From positions 1 to 18,204 of the forward strand of contig SMWH01000139.1 of NCBI GenBank assembly GCA_004357005.1: DNA of 18,204 bases. The letters run 5' to 3'. The stretch comes from Gammaproteobacteria bacterium (lineage in GTDB: Bacteria; Pseudomonadota; Gammaproteobacteria; SMWH01). Shown in pieces: positions 1-7,439 of the stretch. The first letter of the stretch is position 1. The number at the start of each line of letters is the position of its first letter. The notes beneath the pieces are model-generated. The model was given only the letters and a program-made list of their open reading frames with translations. It was not told the DNA's origin and ran no database searches. Both the position numbers and the translations under genes were made by a program.

Positions 1-273
1 ATCGCCGTGGGCTGTGATGCGCACCGCGGTGAGAGGCTTGCCCCGGGGCAGCGTGTCCTTGAGATTTTTCAGGGCCCGGCGAACTTTCGCGATGGGAATG
101 TTCGCGCGCGCCATTTCGCCGGCCGTACGCAGCAATACAAGATCCTGAAAGGAGAAGCGATAAGAACCTCTCGATCCGCGGTTGGGTTCCACGAGGCCGT
201 CACGGACGAAGGACAATACCTGAGTGACGGACAGACCCAACATGTCTGCCACATCACGTGTCGTATAAGTCAT
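1..273 (-). CDS. MerR-like helix-turn-helix regulator, N-terminal part (runs off the left edge)
   Basis: The reverse strand from the ATG at 273 reads 91 codons to the window edge without a stop. It starts MTYTTRDVADMLGLS, followed by a helix-turn-helix and wing region (VRDGLVEPNRGSRGSYRFS) and a helical stretch (LVLLRTAGEMARANIPIAKV). That layout is the MerR DNA-binding domain: HTH, wing, then helices. It starts 3 bases after the ku stop, with no visible Shine-Dalgarno sequence, so translation is probably coupled to ku. I recall similar N-termini fused to tetratricopeptide repeats rather than to a classical MerR effector domain, but the rest of the gene is outside the window. Domain type is fairly sure; target and effector are unknown. 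Confidence 0.75.
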   Translation of the reverse strand, partial: MTYTTRDVADMLGLSVTQVLSFVRDGLVEPNRGSRGSYRFSFQDLVLLRTAGEMARANIPIAKVRRALKNLKDTLPRGKPLTAVRITAHGD

Positions 274-276
274 CTG

Positions 277-1149
277 TTATCGGTTGGCCGCCTTGCGCGT
301 GGTGGTCTTGGTGTCGGCCGTCTTCGCAGCCGCTTTCCTGGTCGCACGCTTGGCGGGTTTTTTGTCGGTGACCTTGCCCTTCTCGGCAAGGCTCTTTTTT
401 AGAGCCGCCATCAGGTCGATGATCTTGCCCCCGGAATCTTCTTCCGGCGCCATGGTGATGTCCTTGCCGTCTACCTTGTCCTGGATCAAAGCCAGTACCC
501 GTTCACGCACTTCGTCACGGTAGTTTTCGTGCTTGAACTCTTTCGTCGAAACCTGCTCGATGAGCTGGATGGCGAGCTTGAGCTCGTCCTTCCTGATCTC
601 GACTTCTTCAATCGAGACTTCGGCAAAAGCCCTGACTTCATCGCTGTAACGCAACTGCTCCATGATCAACCCATGTTCAAACGGGCGCACCATGACCAGG
701 TACCCTTTGCCGCGGCTGGCGTAACTGGCGACGGCCACGCGGCTGGTCTGGGTCATCGCCTCGCGCAACAGATGATAAGCACGGGCACCGCCCTTGTCCG
801 GACCGATGTAGTAGCTCTTGTCGAAGATCAGCGGGTCGACGTCTTTCGCCGGCACGAATTCGTTGATCTCGATGGCGTGGTTGGATTTGGCCTCGATGGC
901 TTTGAGCTCGTCCGGCGTAAAGGTCACGTACTGGCCTTTCGAGAACTCGTAGCCCTTGACCATGTCCTCGCGGGGAACGATCTCACCGGTCTTGCTGGAT
1001 ATATACTGCTGTTTCACCCGCGCACCGGTCGCCTGTTCCAGCTGGTTGAAGCGGATCTGACTGGCGGATTCCGCCGTCGTGTACAGCTTCACTGGAATGG
1101 TGACCATCCCGAAGGAAATGGCCACGGATCCGATTGCTCTGGCGCCCAT
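277..1149 (-). CDS. ku: Non-homologous end joining protein Ku
   Basis: A 290-aa protein of the usual length for bacterial Ku. It opens with MGARAIGSVAISFGMVTIPV, the conserved start of the Ku beta-barrel core, and later has YYIGPDKGGARAYHLLREAM and YLVMVRPFEHGLIMEQLRY, both typical of the family. Bacterial Ku forms a homodimer that threads onto double-strand DNA ends and recruits LigD. The last ~40 residues are rich in Lys, Arg, Ala and Thr, the basic tail that in other Ku proteins aids DNA binding. The ATG at 1149 is preceded by a TAGGAT Shine-Dalgarno-like sequence about 10 bases upstream. The partner gene ligD is head-to-head next to it, which supports a working two-component NHEJ system. 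Confidence 0.96.
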   Translation of the reverse strand: MGARAIGSVAISFGMVTIPVKLYTTAESASQIRFNQLEQATGARVKQQYISSKTGEIVPREDMVKGYEFSKGQYVTFTPDELKAIEAKSNHAIEINEFVPAKDVDPLIFDKSYYIGPDKGGARAYHLLREAMTQTSRVAVASYASRGKGYLVMVRPFEHGLIMEQLRYSDEVRAFAEVSIEEVEIRKDELKLAIQLIEQVSTKEFKHENYRDEVRERVLALIQDKVDGKDITMAPEEDSGGKIIDLMAALKKSLAEKGKVTDKKPAKRATRKAAAKTADTKTTTRKAANR

Positions 1150-1150
1150 A

Positions 1151-3679
1151 ATGGCGAAATCCTACCCCGCCAAACCTATGTCTTCAAGCGAAGTAGATCG
1201 GCTAAGTACCTATCGGGAAAAGAGATTTACCGATAAGACCCCGGAGCCCTTTGGCGGCGGGGCCATTCCCGGGCGCAATGTTTTTGTCGTCCACCACCAC
1301 GCCGCCCGCCAGCTGCACTACGACCTGAGGCTGGAAATGAACGGCGTTCTGGAATCCTGGGCGGTGCCGAAGGGGCCGTCCCCCAATCCCGCCGACAAAC
1401 GCCTGGCCGTTCACGTTGAAGCCCATCCGCTGGAATACGCCGATTTCGAAGGCATCATCCCGGAAGGCAATTATGGCGCCGGCGCCGTGATCGTCTGGGA
1501 CCGGGGCATCTGGATCCCGATCGAGAATCCCGTGGAGGGCATGCACAAAGGCAAGCTCCTTTTCGAACTGCGGGGCCACAAACTCCATGGGCGCTGGACG
1601 CTGGTCCGTACCAAGGAGAACTGGCTGTTCATCAAGGAACGCGATGCCTATATCGAAGACCTGAGCACCGACAGCTACCCGGAAGATTCCATCCTTTCCG
1701 GAATCGGCGCGTTGCAACTCAAGGCCGGCTTCGATCCCGCCCCCGGTGCCGAGAAGAAGCTAAAGAAATTCAAGGCCACGAACAAAATCCTGCCCGTGGG
1801 CGCTGTAAAAGTGATGCTGGCCAAACCCGGCAAACCCTTTTCCGATCCGGACTGGGTGTATGAGATCAAGTACGACGGCTACCGGCTGCTGGCGGCCCGG
1901 GAAGACGGCGAAGGCGTACTCATATCCCGCAATGGCCACAACCTCACCGAGACGTTCCCCGAAATAGCCGATGCGGTGAAACACCTGCCCTTCGAACATG
2001 TGATCCTCGATGGTGAAGTCATCGTCAATGACAAGATGGGCCGTCCGAGTTTCGCGCTGTTGCAAAAGCGCGGCCACCTGACCCGGCGCACGAGTATTCT
2101 GCGTGCCGCCGCGGAACTGCCCGCTTTGTTCCAGGCTTTCGATCTGCTGGCGCTCAACGACTACGACCTGCGCCACTTGCCGCTGTTGAAACGCAAGGAA
2201 CTGCTGGAACAGGTCCTGCCCACAACCGGACCGATCCGTTACACCGAACACATTCCGGAACACGGCGAGGCCATGTTCGAGGAAGTCAACCGCATGCGAC
2301 TGGAAGGCGTGGTGGCCAAGAAAGCCGACTCGCTCTACTACGGCCGCCGTTCGGAACACTGGCGCAAGATCCCCACGATCCGCACGGATGACTTCGTCGT
2401 GATCGGTTACACGGATCCGAAAGGAAACATCCCCGGTTTTGGCGCCTTGCACGTGGCCCAGTACGACGCGGATGAGAACCTGGTTTATCTCGGGCGCACT
2501 GGCACCGGCTTTTCCGACGCGTTGCGAAAGGAAATCACCCTCGAACTCGAGAATCTGGGAACCGATGCCCCGCCCTGCGAGGTCCCCGCGGAAACAACGG
2601 ATCACTGGGTACAACCACAGTTGGTGGCGGAAGTTCGTTACAAGGAGATCACTGCAGCGGGTCAGTTGCGCCAGGCCGCTTTCCTGCGGCTTCGGGATGA
2701 CAAGCCCCCGGAGGACTGTATGTTGCAGAACGCGGACCAGGGGCCCGACCTGGATTCGGGGGACGAAGCCCCGGAGAAGCAAGTCATCTTCTCCAACCTG
2801 GACAAGGTGTTCTGGCGGTCAGACAATTTCACCAAGGGCGATCTCATTGACTACTACCGGGACATTTCCGAATGGATCCTGCCCTATCTCAAAGACCGCC
2901 CACTGGTGATGCGCCGCTACCCGGACGGTATCGACGGCAAGTCCTTTTACCAGAAAGATGCGCCCGGGTTCGCGCCACCCTGGCTGAGGGTGGAAAAAAT
3001 CTACAGCGAAGGCTCGGAACGCGAGATCGCTTATTTTCTGGTCGATGACGCGGAAGGGTTGCTGTACATCGCCAATCTCGCCAGCATCGCGTTGCACATG
3101 TGGCACAGCCGCATTGGCGCCCTGGAACTTCCCGATTACTGCATTCTCGATCTGGATCCGAAAGCGGCCCCCTTCGAACATGTCATCGAGATCGCGAAAG
3201 CCATCCACAACCTCTGCGACGAGATCGGCCTGCAAAATTACGTGAAGACGTCGGGGTCAACGGGGTTGCACGTACTGATCCCGCTGGGCGGACAGTTCAC
3301 CTATGAACAGTGCCGGGGTTTTGGAGAACTCCTGGCGCGCGTGATTTGCAGCCAGCTACCGGACATCGCGACCGTGGTACGCATCCCGGCTCGGCGCGAA
3401 GGGAAGGTTTATGTGGATTTCATGCAAAACCGTCGCGGCCAGTTGCTCGCCGCGCCCTATTCCGCCCGGGCCAAACCCGGCGCCACAGTCTCCATGCCGT
3501 TGAAATGGAACGAGGTGCGCAAGGGACTGACGCTGCAACGCTACACCATCAAAAACGCCGCAGCGCGAATGAACAAACTGGGACATGACCCGGTTTTGCC
3601 CGTGCTGACAGAAAGTCCGGACCTTGTTAACGCCATCGAGGCCCTGGGTGAGTATCTGGCCAACGGGAAAGGGGCATGA
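1151..3679 (+). CDS. ligD: Multifunctional ATP-dependent DNA ligase LigD (3'-phosphoesterase, ligase, polymerase)
   Basis: An 842-aa NHEJ enzyme with domains in the order phosphoesterase, ligase, polymerase, as in Pseudomonas LigD (mycobacterial LigD has the polymerase first). The phosphoesterase domain is about residues 30-170, with likely metal and phosphate ligands H50, H56, D58, R60, H92 and Y96. The ligase domain is about 220-520, with the nucleotidyl lysine K240 in EIKYDGYR, motif IV EGVVAKK at 385-391 and motif V WRKIP at 404-408. The polymerase domain is about 545-835, with catalytic D667 and D669 in LDLDP, H707 in SGSTGLHV and D756 in VYVDF. All three active sites look intact. An open frame continues back to 1079 inside ku, so the start is uncertain: ATG 1151 is used here, ATG 1178 (833 aa) is equally plausible, and neither has a clear Shine-Dalgarno. 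Confidence 0.96.
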   Translation: MAKSYPAKPMSSSEVDRLSTYREKRFTDKTPEPFGGGAIPGRNVFVVHHHAARQLHYDLRLEMNGVLESWAVPKGPSPNPADKRLAVHVEAHPLEYADFEGIIPEGNYGAGAVIVWDRGIWIPIENPVEGMHKGKLLFELRGHKLHGRWTLVRTKENWLFIKERDAYIEDLSTDSYPEDSILSGIGALQLKAGFDPAPGAEKKLKKFKATNKILPVGAVKVMLAKPGKPFSDPDWVYEIKYDGYRLLAAREDGEGVLISRNGHNLTETFPEIADAVKHLPFEHVILDGEVIVNDKMGRPSFALLQKRGHLTRRTSILRAAAELPALFQAFDLLALNDYDLRHLPLLKRKELLEQVLPTTGPIRYTEHIPEHGEAMFEEVNRMRLEGVVAKKADSLYYGRRSEHWRKIPTIRTDDFVVIGYTDPKGNIPGFGALHVAQYDADENLVYLGRTGTGFSDALRKEITLELENLGTDAPPCEVPAETTDHWVQPQLVAEVRYKEITAAGQLRQAAFLRLRDDKPPEDCMLQNADQGPDLDSGDEAPEKQVIFSNLDKVFWRSDNFTKGDLIDYYRDISEWILPYLKDRPLVMRRYPDGIDGKSFYQKDAPGFAPPWLRVEKIYSEGSEREIAYFLVDDAEGLLYIANLASIALHMWHSRIGALELPDYCILDLDPKAAPFEHVIEIAKAIHNLCDEIGLQNYVKTSGSTGLHVLIPLGGQFTYEQCRGFGELLARVICSQLPDIATVVRIPARREGKVYVDFMQNRRGQLLAAPYSARAKPGATVSMPLKWNEVRKGLTLQRYTIKNAAARMNKLGHDPVLPVLTESPDLVNAIEALGEYLANGKGA

Positions 3680-4377
3680 CCGGTATCTACGCGGGCACGA
3701 GCGGTTTCAGCTACAAGGAGTGGAAGGGCGCCTTTTACCCGGAGAAGATCAAGCCCGAGGAGATGCTTGCGTTCTACAGCTCGAAGCTGCCGTCGGTGGA
3801 AATCAATAACACTTTCTACCGCATGCCAAAAAGAGCTGTACTGGAACAGTGGGCGGAAAAGGTCCCGGAGAACTTCCGCTTCGTGATCAAGGCTTCCCGG
3901 CGCATCACCCATTTCAAGCGACTCCACGACACCGATGAAGAGGTCTCCTACCTGCTCTCCCAACTCGCGACACTGGGTGAACGCCTGGGTTGCGTGCTGT
4001 TCCAGTTGCCACCCAACCTCAAGGCCGACGCCGAACGGCTGAAAAATTTCCTGGCCTCGCTGCCGGGCGGGACACCGGTGGCTTTCGAATTCCGCCACGA
4101 CTCCTGGTTCGAGGACCTGGTTTTGGACGCGCTCCGGGACGCCGGCGCGGCCCTGTGTCAGGCCGATACGGACGAGTCGAAAGGTCCGAATATCGTGGCA
4201 ACGGCGGACTGGGGTTATCTTCGGCTCCGACGGGAGAAATACTCCCCCGCTGCCCTGAAGAAATGGATGAAAGCAATACAGGACCAGGACTGGTCCCATG
4301 CCTTTGTATATTTCAAACACGAGGATGAGGCCGCCGGCCCGAAGATGGCCGGCCGTTTCATGAAACTGACGACATGA
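3676..4377 (+). CDS. DUF72 (YecE-like) family protein
   Basis: A 233-aa soluble protein starting MTGIYAGTSGFSYKEWKG, with FYP soon after and then INNTFYRMP. These are the hallmark N-terminal motifs of the DUF72 / YecE family, which folds as a TIM barrel and has no firmly established reaction. Further family features are FQLPPNLK (about residue 112), VAFEFRHDSWF (about 135) and YLRLRR, and a C-terminal AFVYFKHEDEAAGP segment. Its ATG overlaps the ligD stop as ATGA, so it is translationally coupled to ligD. That hints at shared expression with DNA end joining but does not prove a repair role. Length matches the family and no truncation is seen. Confidence 0.92.
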   Translation: MTGIYAGTSGFSYKEWKGAFYPEKIKPEEMLAFYSSKLPSVEINNTFYRMPKRAVLEQWAEKVPENFRFVIKASRRITHFKRLHDTDEEVSYLLSQLATLGERLGCVLFQLPPNLKADAERLKNFLASLPGGTPVAFEFRHDSWFEDLVLDALRDAGAALCQADTDESKGPNIVATADWGYLRLRREKYSPAALKKWMKAIQDQDWSHAFVYFKHEDEAAGPKMAGRFMKLTT

Positions 4378-4706
4378 GCAAGACCATTCGCATAACCCAC
4401 GAACCTACCGGCGCGGTGATCGCCGAGGGGCCCAAGGGTTGGGGCATCACCCCCTTCGAAGGCAACTTGTACATCCGCAAGAAATACCTGCGGGAAGGCG
4501 AATTCAAGCCGAATTTCATCCCGGGACTGTGTTTCTACAAGTTTCTCTATGTCTGGATGAACTGGACCGCCCCCGACAACACGACCGTCAGGAGCCTCGG
4601 TTGGCTGTATTTTCTGCCCAACCCCCTGTTTCCCTTTATCTGGTACCGGATCGGCATTCCCCGGTACCATCCCGAACTTGTGATCGAAGAAATCCCTATC
4701 GCGTGA
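4374..4706 (+). CDS. Conserved-looking 110-aa protein of unknown function, aromatic-rich
   Basis: I do not recognise a characterised family. The 110-aa product starts MSKTIRITHEPTGAVIAEG and is rich in Trp, Tyr, Phe and Pro (five Trp), for example YKFLYVWMNWTAP and LGWLYFLPNPLFPFIWYR. The second half is hydrophobic enough for membrane association, but its prolines and interspersed charges argue against a clean helix, so a compact beta-rich protein is also possible. There is no signal peptide. Its ATG overlaps the DUF72 stop as ATGA, and its own TGA overlaps the GTG of the next gene, so it sits inside a tightly coupled transcription unit. That coupling, coding-like composition and absence of a competing frame support a real gene. 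Confidence 0.8.
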   Translation: MSKTIRITHEPTGAVIAEGPKGWGITPFEGNLYIRKKYLREGEFKPNFIPGLCFYKFLYVWMNWTAPDNTTVRSLGWLYFLPNPLFPFIWYRIGIPRYHPELVIEEIPIA

Positions 4707-6028
4707 AATCGAAACTGCTCTTATTTGCAGTCGCCGCCGGGCTGGCGTGCGCCCCGGCCATCGACGGGGCCGACGACCACTTCACCCTGATCGTCACCGG
4801 GGACTCGATCGTGACCTTCCCGCTTTCATCGTCGAATGATCCCGCTTTCCTGGAAATCGTGGACATCGTTCGCGGTGCCGACATGGCCATTATCAATCTG
4901 GAAACCGTGCTCAGAGACGGTGAGGGTTACGCTCAGCGCGACGGTGGTGGCGCGTGGTTATTCGCATCCGGGAGCATGGCGAAAGACCTGCGCTGGCTCG
5001 GCGTGGACATGGTATCTCATGCCAACAATCACACCTATGACTACGGCCCCGAGGCGATTTTTTCCACCCACGCAAACCTGGGCCGGGCGGGCATCGCCAT
5101 CGCCGGCAGCGGCAAAGACCTGCCGGCTGCCCGGGCTCCCGCGTTCGCCAACACGAGCAAACGCGTGGGGTTCGTCGCCATGGCATCCACCTTCAATGAA
5201 TTCGGTGCAGCTTCACCACCGGTCCACGGCATTGCCGGTCGCCCCGGCCTGAACCCTCTTCGGGTGACAAAACGTTACAGCCTGTCCGAGGACTCCGCCT
5301 CCCGGCTTCAGGCAATCGCCGAGACGGAAAAACTGCCTTTCTTCCGGAGCGATAATGGCGATATAAGCCTTGCCACCATGCATTTCTATGTTGCCGATGG
5401 ACAGCGTGTCCGTTACGTGCCGGACAAAAGCGATTGGGAGGGCAATCTCGAACAGATTCGTATCGCCGCCGACAACGCGGACTACGTGGTGGTTTCCATC
5501 CACGCGCACCAGAAAAAAACTGAGCCCGGGCCACCCAAATTCCTTGTGGATCTTGCCCATGCGGCCATCGACGCAGGCGCCGATGTGTTCTTTACGCACG
5601 GGTCACATTACTTGCTTGGCATCGAAATCTACCGGGGACGGCCCATTTTCTATGGACTGGGAAATTTCTTTTATCAGCCCCACGGCGTCAAAAACCAGCC
5701 CTGGGAGTTTCATCAGAAATATGGCACCGACCCGGAGCAGGATTACCCGCGGCCCCGCAATGACCGATTCGCGAATCCCGCCTACTGGTTCGGCGTGTTG
5801 CCGGTGATTACTTTCGAGGGCGCGGAACCGACGCAGATACGCCTGATCCCCCTGAACCTGCGGCAAGGCAGCCTGGAGGAGATGAAAGGACGACCGGTAC
5901 GGGCGCGGGGTACCGCGGCGATCCAGATAGGACAGCTGCTGCAACAACTGTCGCAACCCTTCGGCACCACCGTCGAGGAGACCTCCAACGGTGAACTGCT
6001 GGTGCGTATCTCCGAACAACCTCAATGA
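4703..6028 (+). CDS. Exported CapA-like protein (poly-gamma-glutamate capsule synthesis, metallophosphoesterase fold)
   Basis: The open frame extends back to 4439, but the start is best placed at GTG 4703. This GTG overlaps the previous stop (GTGA) and yields an N-terminus that looks like a signal peptide (KSKLLLFAVAAGLACAP). The protein is 441 aa. CapA/PgsA metallophosphoesterase-fold motifs occur in order: GD at 33-34, NLET at 65-68, NNHTYDYG at 108-115, HAHQ at 267-270, THGSH at 298-302 and RPIFYGLGNF at 313-322. CapA proteins are linked to poly-gamma-glutamate export or processing, but many members occur without capsule genes, and none are nearby. C16 could be a lipobox cysteine, but GLAC fits poorly, so normal signal cleavage is as likely. 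Substrate unknown. Confidence 0.88.
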   Translation: MKSKLLLFAVAAGLACAPAIDGADDHFTLIVTGDSIVTFPLSSSNDPAFLEIVDIVRGADMAIINLETVLRDGEGYAQRDGGGAWLFASGSMAKDLRWLGVDMVSHANNHTYDYGPEAIFSTHANLGRAGIAIAGSGKDLPAARAPAFANTSKRVGFVAMASTFNEFGAASPPVHGIAGRPGLNPLRVTKRYSLSEDSASRLQAIAETEKLPFFRSDNGDISLATMHFYVADGQRVRYVPDKSDWEGNLEQIRIAADNADYVVVSIHAHQKKTEPGPPKFLVDLAHAAIDAGADVFFTHGSHYLLGIEIYRGRPIFYGLGNFFYQPHGVKNQPWEFHQKYGTDPEQDYPRPRNDRFANPAYWFGVLPVITFEGAEPTQIRLIPLNLRQGSLEEMKGRPVRARGTAAIQIGQLLQQLSQPFGTTVEETSNGELLVRISEQPQ

Positions 6029-6594
6029 GCAAACTGCGCTTCAAGCCGTTGACCCCGAAGACCTGGCCCGACTTTCGTTCCCTGTTCGGACCGAAGGGCG
6101 CCTGTGCCGGTTGCTGGTGCATGTATTTCGTCCAGACCCAGGGTGAGTTCGAATCTCGAAAAGGGGAAAAGAACCGCCGGGCCATGAAACGGCGCGTGGA
6201 TGCCGGCGAAGTCCCGGGGATTCTCGCCTACGACGGAGATGAGGCGATCGGCTGGTGCGCGGTTGCGCCACGGGAGCGTTTCACCCGACTGGCGCGTTCA
6301 AAAGTGGTGGCGCCGGTGGATGACAAGCCGGTGTGGTCGGTGCCCTGTTTCTTCGTCCACCGGGATTGCCGCGGCCAGGGTGTCTCGGTGGCCTTGTTGA
6401 ACGCGGCCGCCGAACAGGTCAGAAGAAAACGCGGGAAAATCGTCGAAGGTTACCCGGTTGACCCGGGAAGCAGACGCTACCCCGCAACCTTCGCCTACTA
6501 CGGGCTGGTCGCGACCTTCCGCAAAGCTGGATTCAAAGAAGTCGCCCGCCGCTCAAAAACCCGGCCCGTCATGCGCCGCAATCTGCGTGGCTAG
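6025..6594 (+). CDS. GNAT-family N-acetyltransferase with N-terminal Cys motif
   Basis: A 189-aa protein with the acetyl-CoA binding segment of the GNAT fold: CFFVHRDCRGQGVSVALLNAA at about 108-128, where RGQGVS is the pyrophosphate-binding loop. The following helix and YYGLVATFRKAGFKEVAR at about 157-174 are the usual GNAT C-terminal motif. Near the N-terminus is GACAGCWCMYF with C27, C30 and C32, a motif shared by a subgroup of GNAT proteins of unknown substrate; it could bind metal or be structural. ATG overlaps the CapA-like stop as ATGA, making this the fifth and last gene of the ligD chain. The acceptor substrate cannot be deduced. Confidence 0.9.
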   Translation: MSKLRFKPLTPKTWPDFRSLFGPKGACAGCWCMYFVQTQGEFESRKGEKNRRAMKRRVDAGEVPGILAYDGDEAIGWCAVAPRERFTRLARSKVVAPVDDKPVWSVPCFFVHRDCRGQGVSVALLNAAAEQVRRKRGKIVEGYPVDPGSRRYPATFAYYGLVATFRKAGFKEVARRSKTRPVMRRNLRG

Positions 6595-6604
6595 TCAGCC
6601 ACGC
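6585..6604. terminator. Possible terminator hairpin at the end of the ligD chain
   Basis: A perfect 8-bp inverted repeat (GCGTGGCT / AGCCACGC) with a 4-base loop spans the TAG stop of the GNAT gene. A second weaker hairpin (CGCCG / CGGCG) lies at 6629-6644. Neither is followed by a T-run, so a classical intrinsic terminator is not shown. The position between two convergent genes makes a role in transcript ends plausible. Confidence 0.35.
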
Positions 6605-6670
6605 GCCCCGCACCAGGCATGGAAATGGCGCCGAAGTTCCGGCGGATCGGATGACACGGCCCCGTAGTTC

Positions 6671-7345
6671 TTATGTCGAGCGCCACCGAAACACTACCGA
6701 GGCGAGCCCGATCAGCAACAATACGAGAAGACCGATTGAAGCTGGACCAAGCGTCGGCACGCCATGCACCGCAAATACCTCGGTCATCCCGTAAAGACGT
6801 GCCGGATTGACACAGTTGAGGGTACCCCATTGTACCCACTGGCCGTCGCTGTCATTGGATTGCCCGATACGTCCATCCTGCTGGTTGGAGTTCGTCGAGT
6901 AACTCGTGCAGTGCGTGGGTGCCAGCGTGCCGTCCGCCTCAGTACCCGTCCACACGATACCGTCATTGGCGTTGCCGGCCTCGTCGTACAAAATCGTGTT
7001 CGCAAGAGAAGTACCCGCACCGGAAAACATTTCGGAGAAATTGTTGGCGACGATTTGGCCGCGCGTATTGTAGATCGGCTCACCCCCGTCTACAAAACGA
7101 CTCTGCGCGCTGGTACCCACAACAGACAGGATCGCAGTTACTGAATGACCGGAAATCTCGGACCCCGGATTATTGGCGGCCGCCTGCACGATACTGTCCG
7201 CACCCGTCAGACCGCCAATGTTTCCGTCAGATGTGTTCGAGCTTACGAATATGATCCGCAAAGGAGTATCCGTTGGCACATTGGTCGCCAAGGCGACCAT
7301 CGGAACCAACAAGACCATGCATGCAATGAAAAACGTGGGTTTCAT
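6671..7345 (-). CDS. Exported protein with DUF1554-like domain and IPTL-CTERM-like sorting tail
   Basis: A 224-aa protein with a Sec signal peptide (cleavage probably after VALA, residue 20). Residues about 30-195 begin IIFVSSNTSDGNIGGLTGAD followed by SIVQAAANNPG. This resembles the DUF1554 / lectin-like secreted domain, whose usual motif is F-V-S ... GGL.GAD..CQ.AA; here Ser-Ile-Val replaces the usual Cys region. The C-terminus (196-224) starts VPTLGP, then a hydrophobic helix (IGLLVLLLIGLASVVF) and a basic end (RWRST). That three-part layout is the IPTL-CTERM type of sorting signal, which in other bacteria is handled by an exosortase (XrtH). The sorted protein is expected at the cell surface or secreted. 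No exosortase gene is in the window. Confidence 0.82.
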   Translation of the reverse strand: MKPTFFIACMVLLVPMVALATNVPTDTPLRIIFVSSNTSDGNIGGLTGADSIVQAAANNPGSEISGHSVTAILSVVGTSAQSRFVDGGEPIYNTRGQIVANNFSEMFSGAGTSLANTILYDEAGNANDGIVWTGTEADGTLAPTHCTSYSTNSNQQDGRIGQSNDSDGQWVQWGTLNCVNPARLYGMTEVFAVHGVPTLGPASIGLLVLLLIGLASVVFRWRST

Positions 7346-7387
7346 ATTTGACTCTGTTTTGTTCGGGCTCAGCTGAAATCGGAAAAA

Positions 7388-7396
7388 AGTGTAACA
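7388..7396 (-). promoter_or_regulatory. Possible extended -10 promoter element for the sorting-tail protein
   Basis: On the minus strand TGTTACACT lies about 43 bases upstream of the ATG at 7345: a TGn followed by TACACT, which matches 4 of 6 bases of the -10 consensus. The nearest -35-like hexamer (TTGAGT) sits 20 bases away, too far for a standard sigma-70 spacer, so only an extended -10 promoter would fit. Confidence 0.25.
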
Positions 7397-7439
7397 CAGT
7401 CCCCCGCGCGGATACTCAAGCCAAGGTGATCAGGAACGC

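Noticed and set aside
1079..1150. Longer ligD start inside ku
   Set aside because: The extra 24 codons lie on the antisense of the conserved Ku N-terminus; LigD proteins begin near the YREKRF...TPEP segment, so starts at 1151 or 1178 fit better.
1211..1235. Inverted repeat TATCGG / CCGATA with a 13-base spacer inside ligD, possible operator
   Set aside because: Only 6-bp arms within coding sequence; expected by chance and not supported by a second copy.
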